Shown here piece by piece: positions 7,713-12,428 of a stretch of DNA of 12,428 bases (position 1 is its first letter; each line of letters opens with the position of its first letter). Source of the stretch: an uncultured Pseudomonadota bacterium (GTDB lineage: Bacteria > Desulfobacterota_B > Binatia > UBA9968); NCBI GenBank assembly GCA_946478635.1, contig CAMLCX010000098.1, positions 1 through 12,428 on the forward strand, in the 5' to 3' direction. A model generated the notes under the pieces. It ran no database searches. It had not been told where the DNA came from and saw only the letters and a list, made by a program, of their open reading frames with translations. A program made the position numbers and the translations under genes.

Positions 7713-7840
7713 AACGGATGGAGTAACTCCCAGACGAAAAATCTGCGGCTCAAGCGCTGTTTCCTCCAATCGAACCAAACGCCGCAGGACAATATTTTCT
7801 CTGGAGGGATCAACCGTGAATATGCTACATTGTCAGAATC

Positions 7841-8620
7841 ATGGAAGCACTCAGTTTTGAAAGCCGCCCGGCGCTGCGCAATTCAATTCTGGTGCTGTCT
7901 TTCGCCGGCTGGAGCGATGCCGGGGCCTCGGCCTCAACCGCCGTGCGATACCTGATCGACCAGCTGATGGGCAAAAAATTTGCCACCATCGATCCCGAGG
8001 ACTTCTACGATTTTTATCGCCAACGTCCCGTCGTCCGTTTGAACGATAATAAAATACGCGAGATCCACTGGCCTTCCTACGACTTCTATCATGGTCCGGG
8101 CATTGGCATCGACAAAGACTTCGTGCTCGGGATCGGCGCCGAGCCGCATCTGCGCTGGCGGACTTTCACCGAGACCCTGCTTCATTTCACGCGCGAGTGT
8201 CAGGTCGAAATGGTGATTACCTTGGGCGCGTATCTCGACGAAGTGCTCTACACGCGTCCGGTTCCCCTGAGCGGGTTCTCGACAGATCCCAGGCTGGTCG
8301 ATGAGCTGGATCTGGTGCCGTCCCGCTATCAAGGTCCGACCGGCATCGTCGGCGTGCTGGCCGACGCCTGTCGCGTGGCCGGGGTGCCGCATTTGAGCCT
8401 TTGGGCTTCGTTGCCGCACTATCTTTCTGTCTCGCCCAATCCGCGCGGCACATTGGCGCTCTTGCTCCGTCTCAACCAATGGCTCGGTCTGCGCGTGGAT
8501 ACGACTCCTCTCGAACGAGCCGCCGCCGACTTTCAGGCCAAAATCAATGAAGCGGTCAACTCCGACCCCAAACTTTCCGCCTTCGTGCGCGAATTAAAAA
8601 AACGCGAATTCGAACAGTGA
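7841..8620 (+). CDS. PAC2-family protein (proteasome-assembly-chaperone-2-like)
   Basis: Soluble 259-residue protein of the PAC2 family, named for a eukaryotic proteasome assembly chaperone; the role of bacterial members is largely undefined. Family landmarks occur in order: FAGWSDAGASAS (21-32), DPEDFYDFYRQRP (51-63), LGAYLDEVLYTRPVP (128-142), GPTGIVGVL (165-173) and SLWASLPHY (186-194), followed by a charged helical tail. No catalytic motif is evident. The ATG at 7841 gives the usual N-terminus for the family, but no Shine-Dalgarno precedes it. GGAGGG at 7803-7808 instead serves an out-of-frame GTG at 7816 whose 14-codon frame ends inside this gene; alternatively the mRNA may be nearly leaderless. 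The stop codon overlaps the glycosyltransferase start by 4 nt, so translation of the two genes is probably coupled. Confidence 0.88.
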   Translation: MEALSFESRPALRNSILVLSFAGWSDAGASASTAVRYLIDQLMGKKFATIDPEDFYDFYRQRPVVRLNDNKIREIHWPSYDFYHGPGIGIDKDFVLGIGAEPHLRWRTFTETLLHFTRECQVEMVITLGAYLDEVLYTRPVPLSGFSTDPRLVDELDLVPSRYQGPTGIVGVLADACRVAGVPHLSLWASLPHYLSVSPNPRGTLALLLRLNQWLGLRVDTTPLERAAADFQAKINEAVNSDPKLSAFVRELKKREFEQ

Positions 8621-9327
8621 AGCTCTCCGTTCTAGTTCCCGTATATAACGAAGAGCGGACGCTGGAGGAAATCGTACGGCGAGTGTGCGCGATTTCCTTG
8701 CCCAAAGAGATCATTTTCGTCGATGACGGCTCGCAGGATCGCAGCCGCGAAATCCTATCCCGTCTACACGAGGAAAATAAGCGATCCGGTGATGTGTTCA
8801 ACGCCATCAAGATTTTGTTTCAAGCGCAGAACGAGGGTAAAGGCGCGGCATTGAAAGTGGCCCTCGGGCATGTGACCGGCGATGTGGTGATCATTCAGGA
8901 CGCGGATTTGGAATACGATCCGAAAGACTATCCGAGCTTGCTTGCGCCGATCCAGGAGGGCGTGGCCGATGTGGTTTACGGCACGCGCTTTGCGGGCGGC
9001 GGGGCGCACCGCGTACATTTTTTCTGGCACTCCCTGGGCAATCGGTTGCTCACTCTTTTGTCCAACATGCTGACCAATCTCAATCTTTCCGATATGGAAG
9101 TCGGCTACAAAGTTTTTCGCGCCGAAGTACTAAAGGGCATCGACCTCAAATCGAAACGCTTTGGCTTCGAGCCCGAGATCACCATGAAGTTGGCGAAAAA
9201 GCATTGCCGCTTTTATGAGGTGCCGATCTCCTACTACGGGCGCACCTATGAAGAAGGCAAGAAGATCACCTGGAAAGACGGCCTCGCCGCATTATATTGC
9301 ATGATCCGCTTTCGCTTCACCGATTGA
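8617..9327 (+). CDS. Family 2 glycosyltransferase (polyprenyl-phosphate sugar transferase-like)
   Basis: GT-A-fold glycosyltransferase of 236 residues, probably transferring a sugar from a nucleotide donor to a lipid phosphate or glycan. It has the family-2 N-terminus VLVPVYNEE (5-13), the VDDGS nucleotide site (35-39), NEGKGAAL (72-79), the metal-binding DAD (95-97) within QDADLEYDP, and GTRF near 132. The length and the DLEYDP/GTRF motifs resemble dolichol- or undecaprenyl-phosphate mannosyltransferase (DPM1-like) proteins. No C-terminal membrane helices are present, so it would act at the cytoplasmic face of the membrane. It starts at GTG, forming GTGA with the stop codon of the PAC2 gene, without a ribosome site of its own. 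Donor and acceptor are unknown. Confidence 0.9.
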   Translation: MKLSVLVPVYNEERTLEEIVRRVCAISLPKEIIFVDDGSQDRSREILSRLHEENKRSGDVFNAIKILFQAQNEGKGAALKVALGHVTGDVVIIQDADLEYDPKDYPSLLAPIQEGVADVVYGTRFAGGGAHRVHFFWHSLGNRLLTLLSNMLTNLNLSDMEVGYKVFRAEVLKGIDLKSKRFGFEPEITMKLAKKHCRFYEVPISYYGRTYEEGKKITWKDGLAALYCMIRFRFTD

Positions 9328-9362
9328 TTGCCAAGGGTTTTAATCCTGGTCCGTGCATGGAC

Positions 9363-9394
9363 TCCGTAGGGCGCAGCAGGCAGCGCCCTACGGA
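9363..9394. repeat. Perfect 12-bp-arm hairpin (REP-like or terminator) between convergent genes
   Basis: TCCGTAGGGCGC (9363-9374) and GCGCCCTACGGA (9383-9394) are perfectly complementary around the 8-nt loop AGCAGGCA. It lies 36 nt after the glycosyltransferase stop codon and 4 nt after the stop of the converging epimerase gene. No T-tract follows on either strand, so it is not a textbook intrinsic terminator. A dispersed palindromic repeat that settled in a convergent gap, or an mRNA-stabilising stem, fits as well. Confidence 0.7.
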
Positions 9395-9398
9395 ATAA

Positions 9399-10349
9399 TT
9401 ACGGGCGCGCCCCGTCCGCCCATAGCTCGTCCATATAATCCCGCAACGCTTCCTTTAGAGAAAACTTCGGCGCATATCCCAACTCGGCTTTCGAGACGCT
9501 GATGTCCATCGGGATGCTGCGGCTCTTCTCGGCGCTGCTCGTCCCGCTCACTTTGACCTCGATATTGGGTGTAAGCTCTTTAACGACCTCCGCTAGCTTT
9601 TCCGGTCCATAAACGACGCCGGTTCCGGCATTGTAAATGCGCTGTTTTGGATTTTGCGCTTGGCATGCGAGGTAAAGCGCCAGGCCGACGTCCTTGCCGT
9701 AAACATATTCATTGGGCCCGTAGGTTTTGGCGTCGATCGTTATCGGGCCGCCTTTGATAACACTCAAGGCCAGATCGCGCATGACCTTGCCGACGGTGGA
9801 GCCGCCGACGTAAAAACCGCGGCCGAACACCCCGCCGGGCCGGATAATGATCGTATCGAGACCGTACATACTGGCATAGGCGTGAACCAAGTGCTCGGAA
9901 CAGACCTTCGTCGTGGCGTAGAGATTATGGCCGCCGATGGGATGAGTCTCGCGGATGACGCTGTCGGCGATCTTGGTACGGTCATAGGCGCCAAAGGTGC
10001 TGACGTAAACGACGCGCTTGAGCTTGCGCAGGCGGGAAGCTTCCAAGACATTGATCGTGCCGAGGATATTATTGGTTGCGCCGGTATACGAATTTTCCTG
10101 GACCCGCGAGCCGATGAGTCCGGCGGTGGCGACCAGGGTGTCGACGTTGAATTTTTCCAGCGCGCTGAGCAGCGCAGGCAGGTCGCGCATATCCGCGGCG
10201 ACCACGTCGCACTTGCCCTTGCCGGCGACTTTCTCAATGTAGTCGCGATTGGGCGAGAGATCGAAGAGGATCACTTTATGGCCGTGATCGACCGCGTGGC
10301 GCGCGGCGTTGCTGCCGATGAGTCCGGCGCCGGTGATGAGAATATTCAT
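9399..10349 (-). CDS. NAD-dependent epimerase/dehydratase (extended SDR)
   Basis: Extended-SDR enzyme of 316 residues that acts through a keto intermediate with bound NAD+, typically on a nucleotide sugar. The Rossmann loop is GAGLIGS (7-13), and Asp30 at the end of the second strand selects NAD. The active site has Ser117-Thr118 in VSTFGAY and the Tyr144-xxx-Lys148 pair in LYATTK, followed by IIIRPGGVFGRG, a typical substrate-domain entry. The C-terminal half is the variable substrate region. A strong GGAGGA site lies 6 nt before the ATG. The neighbouring glycosyltransferase, on the other strand, hints at sugar or envelope metabolism. UDP-glucose 4-epimerase, other sugar epimerase and NAD-dependent alcohol dehydrogenase functions all remain possible; the sequence does not choose. 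Confidence 0.88.
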   Translation of the reverse strand: MNILITGAGLIGSNAARHAVDHGHKVILFDLSPNRDYIEKVAGKGKCDVVAADMRDLPALLSALEKFNVDTLVATAGLIGSRVQENSYTGATNNILGTINVLEASRLRKLKRVVYVSTFGAYDRTKIADSVIRETHPIGGHNLYATTKVCSEHLVHAYASMYGLDTIIIRPGGVFGRGFYVGGSTVGKVMRDLALSVIKGGPITIDAKTYGPNEYVYGKDVGLALYLACQAQNPKQRIYNAGTGVVYGPEKLAEVVKELTPNIEVKVSGTSSAEKSRSIPMDISVSKAELGYAPKFSLKEALRDYMDELWADGARP

Positions 10350-10379
10350 GGCGTTCCTCCTTGGTGGAAATGAAAGTTT

Positions 10380-10408
10380 ACATTAAGTGGGCGCTGCGGG
10401 ACTGTCAA
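10380..10408 (-). promoter_or_regulatory. Sigma70-like promoter of the epimerase gene
   Basis: On the minus strand a perfect TTGACA (10408-10403) is followed after exactly 17 nt by TAATGT (10385-10380), which matches the -10 consensus at only three positions. Transcription would begin near 10373, leaving a leader of about 24 nt with the ribosome site AAGGAGG before the ATG at 10349. Confidence 0.45.
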
Positions 10409-10495
10409 ACCGGATGCGGGCTTGCCTAAAGGACACGGCCGGGACTAATGTAAGGTCGATTTTAAACGCTTTACTCACCTAAAAGGAGAGAACCT

Positions 10496-11512
10496 ATGGA
10501 TCTTCTCGTCATCTTTCGGAGGCAACGAGTTTGTTTCACGCTGGTCGCGACTCTGGCAGTCGCAGCTATCATGCTATGTGCCGATCAGCCTTCGTCCGCG
10601 CAATCGATCAAGATCGGCAAGACCATCGGCGGCAGCGGCTTTCACATCCCCTCTTACATCGCCGTGGACAAGGGAATGTTAAAGGCGGAAGGGCTGAACG
10701 CCGACTTCATTTCCACCACCGCGGGCGTTTTAGTTCGGGCGGCCATCGCCAAAGAGATCGAGTTCGTGCCGATCCCCGGCGGCGGCTCCGAGGCGATGCT
10801 CAAAGGGGCGCCGCTCGCTTTCATCGTCGGCGAGTCCCTGGTCTCTCAGTGGACGATCGTCACCCAGCCGGAATTTAAACGGGTGGAGGAACTGAAAGGA
10901 AAGACAATAGGCCTCGAGAGGCCGGGGCAGGCCGCATACACCGAGGCGGTGGTCGTGCTCGGAAAATTCTTTAAGATGGAGCCGGGCAAGGATTACAAGG
11001 TGATCACCTTCAACGCGGAGACCGACCGGGTGGCCGCGCTGATCAACAAATCGATCCACGCCGCCATTCTCTCCTTTCCCCACGCTGCCAGAGCCGAAAA
11101 AGCCGGGATGAAAATCCTGGTGAAGACAGGTGATTACATCCCGAGGCTGGGCGGGACATTTATTACCCATCGGGATTTTCTCAAAGAGAAGCGCGACGTG
11201 ACCAAGCGGTTTATCCGGGCGATGGTCAAAGCCAACGACTACGTCAAGGCCAACAAGCAGGGCACCATCGAAGTGATCCAGAAGTATTTCGAAATCAAGG
11301 ACACCCCTTTGGCCGAGGGAATCTACAAACAAGTTGCAACCGCATTCGGACCGGAAATCCCTCATGATTTGCTGATGGAACTTTTTCAGTCCCGGACGAC
11401 ACCCGAACTCGGCTGGCCGGCGGGCAAGCCGCTGCCCGACATCGAGCAATTTGTCGCCCGCGATCTGTTGAATGAAGTTCTCAAGGAGATGGGGAGGAAG
11501 GTGACGAAGTAA
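10496..11512 (+). CDS. NMT1/SsuA-like ABC transporter substrate-binding protein
   Basis: Periplasmic binding protein of the NMT1/THI5-like (SsuA/TauA/NrtA-type) fold, 338 residues. An N-terminal signal peptide is clear: arginines at 8, 9 and 11, a hydrophobic core at 12-27 and a likely cut after Ala35 in PSSAQ. The mature protein begins with a strand, IKIGKTI, and continues with SYIAVDKGMLKAEGLNADF, the classic opening in which a ligand-mimicking 'fast-moving' helix precedes a long substrate lobe. ELKGKTIGLERPGQ is the standard hinge segment. AAAGGAGA precedes the ATG at normal distance. The matching permease and ATPase genes are absent before the window ends, so it is either an orphan receptor or its transporter lies elsewhere. 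Sulfonates, nitrate, pyrimidine precursors and aromatic compounds are all known ligands in this superfamily; none can be singled out. Confidence 0.9.
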   Translation: MDLLVIFRRQRVCFTLVATLAVAAIMLCADQPSSAQSIKIGKTIGGSGFHIPSYIAVDKGMLKAEGLNADFISTTAGVLVRAAIAKEIEFVPIPGGGSEAMLKGAPLAFIVGESLVSQWTIVTQPEFKRVEELKGKTIGLERPGQAAYTEAVVVLGKFFKMEPGKDYKVITFNAETDRVAALINKSIHAAILSFPHAARAEKAGMKILVKTGDYIPRLGGTFITHRDFLKEKRDVTKRFIRAMVKANDYVKANKQGTIEVIQKYFEIKDTPLAEGIYKQVATAFGPEIPHDLLMELFQSRTTPELGWPAGKPLPDIEQFVARDLLNEVLKEMGRKVTK

Positions 11513-11680
11513 GGAACTAATATTTATTTTGTCCCTCCTATGCAGGTATATTGATACTATACCGATCAAGGATATTGGTTATACTTGCGAAAAGAATAGG
11601 GGATAAATTATCAAGTGAAGGAGTAATTTTCATTGTAGAGATTTAGATGAATCCAATATCGCTGATCAATATACTCACTG
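11513..11680. other. AT-rich intergenic stretch with inverted repeats
   Basis: Noticeably richer in A and T than the flanking genes. It holds GGTATA/TATACC (11545-11550 and 11558-11563), and a longer inverted repeat formed by 11564-11578 and 11653-11667, where GATCA-2 nt-GATATTGG is mirrored by CCAATATC-2 nt-TGATC (13 of 15 positions pair). In addition GTATATTGAT (11546-11555) is mirrored by ATCAATATAC (11665-11674). I found no coding frame worth calling and no transposase. Confidence 0.5.
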
Positions 11681-11710
11681 TTGACACATCCGATTGGCAT
11701 CCGATACTTT
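11681..11710 (+). promoter_or_regulatory. Sigma70-like promoter of the amidohydrolase gene
   Basis: A perfect TTGACA (11681-11686) is followed by GATACT after 16 nt (four matches to the -10 consensus) or TACTTT after 18 nt (three matches). Transcription would begin near 11715 and give a leader of about 35 nt. This suggests the amidohydrolase gene is transcribed separately from the upstream binding protein. Confidence 0.5.
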
Positions 11711-11749
11711 CGCCGCAGCGGTTTAGAGGAGAGCCAGAGGAGGATGACC

Positions 11750-12428
11750 ATGGCGGAATTTCGCGTAATAGATGCTGATTCTCACGTCGAGGAACCCGAG
11801 GCTGCCTGGGGTTATCTAGACCCGAAATATGAGGCGCGCCGGCCATTTCCCATCACCGGTGAAAATCGTCCGTTCCTGCACGATATGAACTCTTATTGGT
11901 ACATCGATGGGTCTGTCTATCCGAAGGTGACTGGGCAGGGGGTAACGATCTACGCCACACCGGTCACCATGGCACGCGCGAAGCTCAAGCCCTTCTCCCT
12001 GGATAGTCAGACGCTGCTCGAGCCGGCGGCGCGCCTCAAAGACATGGACGCTGGAGGCGTAGATGTTCAGGTCGTCTTTCCGACGGTTTTTCTCGAACCG
12101 CTAACGGAGGACGCGCGCTTCGAGGCCGCCCTAATGAAGAGCTACAATAGGTGGATGGCCTCGGTCTGTCGTAAGTATCCAGACCGGCTTAAATGGACAG
12201 CTGTTTTGCCAATGCGGTCGGTGCCTGAAGCGGTCGAGGAGGCGCGCCACGCGAAAGACCTCGGCGCTGTAGGTCTAGCGGTTTACGGAACCGTCGGGGA
12301 GACGCTCTTAAGCCATGAGGATTTCGACCCGGTCTGGGCTGAGTCCGAGCGACTTGGGCTACCAGTCTGCGTGCACACGGGCTGGTGCCATCCGGGCCTC
12401 AAGCGTCCCTTCACGGACAGCTACGGCG
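11750..12428 (+). CDS. Amidohydrolase family 2 (metal-dependent hydrolase/decarboxylase), 3' end outside the window
   Basis: An uninterrupted frame runs from an ATG at 11750 to the window edge (226 codons), so the gene is cut and perhaps a third to a half is missing. The N-terminus reads VIDADSHVEEPEAAW; Asp10-Ser-His12 is the metal-binding DxH-type motif at the first strand of the TIM-barrel amidohydrolases related to ACMSD and gamma-resorcylate decarboxylase. VQVVFPTVFLEP and, near the edge, PVCVHTGW with His209 (a second likely metal ligand) follow in the family order. AGGAGG lies 6 nt before this ATG; an in-frame ATG at 11744 touches that site and is less likely. Family members hydrolyse or decarboxylate small cyclic or aromatic acids; the substrate here is unknown. 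Leucine CTA is used 5 times in about 19 leucines by my count, unlike the aldehyde dehydrogenase gene, where I saw none in about 37. Confidence 0.85.
   Translation, partial: MAEFRVIDADSHVEEPEAAWGYLDPKYEARRPFPITGENRPFLHDMNSYWYIDGSVYPKVTGQGVTIYATPVTMARAKLKPFSLDSQTLLEPAARLKDMDAGGVDVQVVFPTVFLEPLTEDARFEAALMKSYNRWMASVCRKYPDRLKWTAVLPMRSVPEAVEEARHAKDLGAVGLAVYGTVGETLLSHEDFDPVWAESERLGLPVCVHTGWCHPGLKRPFTDSYG

Noticed and set aside
9654..10373. 239-codon open frame on the plus strand, antisense to the epimerase
   Set aside because: The epimerase has GAGLIGS, YxxxK and a strong ribosome site; the antisense frame has none of these and mirrors its codons.
10422..10451. TTGCCT-18-TAATGT as a promoter for the NMT1-type binding protein
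   Set aside because: The -10 matches at only three positions and the spacer is long; too weak to list, although some promoter must lie in this gap.
10730..11569. 279-codon open frame on the minus strand, antisense to the NMT1-type binding protein
   Set aside because: The plus-strand frame has a signal peptide, ribosome site and family motifs; the antisense product shows no recognisable domain and is a by-product of GC-rich codon structure.
11647..11778. 43-codon frame beginning ATGAATCC and overlapping the amidohydrolase start
   Set aside because: It starts upstream of the TTGACA promoter, lacks a convincing ribosome site and resembles nothing known.
1..12428. CRISPR array, tRNA/rRNA, IS element, toxin-antitoxin or phage defence genes
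   Set aside because: Both strands were read for direct repeats, cloverleaf-like segments, transposase frames and defence motifs; none was found.

Overview
The window comes from a moderately GC-rich bacterium that I cannot place firmly. An orphan NMT1-type binding protein next to a DSH-motif amidohydrolase, a TctC/TctA transporter with TctB fused on, a bacterial PAC2 protein and a TPR protein of this type recall uncultured soil or subsurface lineages (Tectomicrobia, Rokubacteria, NC10, Binatia-like 'Deltaproteobacteria'). This placement is inference from remembered family distribution. I see no phage, IS, CRISPR, tRNA or rRNA signal.

Layout. (1) 4-3124, minus strand: a tripartite tricarboxylate transporter (TTT) operon, with a periplasmic binding protein (TctC/Bug) followed by one polypeptide carrying both TctA and TctB. 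(2) 3366-6236, plus strand, divergent from it: an aldehyde dehydrogenase and a class III aminotransferase 60 nt apart, behind a sigma70-like promoter with an inverted repeat in its spacer. Together they can turn an omega-amino acid into a semialdehyde and then an acid, as in the GABA shunt or lysine 6-transamination. The divergent TTT importer may bring in a related carboxylate. (3) 6291-7581, minus strand: an atypical short-chain dehydrogenase (SDR) followed by a TPR protein. An extended -10 promoter, a 12-bp palindrome and a 13-codon leader ORF that overlaps the SDR start as ATGA lie upstream. (4) 7841-9327, plus strand: a PAC2-family protein overlapping a family-2 glycosyltransferase by 4 nt (GTGA). 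(5) A perfect 12-bp-arm hairpin in the convergent gap, then a minus-strand NAD-dependent epimerase/dehydratase (9399-10349). (6) 10496-end, plus strand: an orphan NMT1/SsuA-like binding protein, an AT-rich spacer with inverted repeats and a TTGACA promoter, and an amidohydrolase cut by the window edge. The amidohydrolase has visibly different leucine codon use.

Overall this is mostly ordinary metabolic and accessory sequence: transport and catabolism of carboxylates and amino acids, plus an envelope or sugar module. I found no convincing new multi-gene system. The points most worth a second look are the aminotransferase-dehydrogenase operon and its candidate operator, the SDR leader, the SDR active site, the TctA-TctB fusion with its A8 tract, and the AT-rich island before the amidohydrolase.
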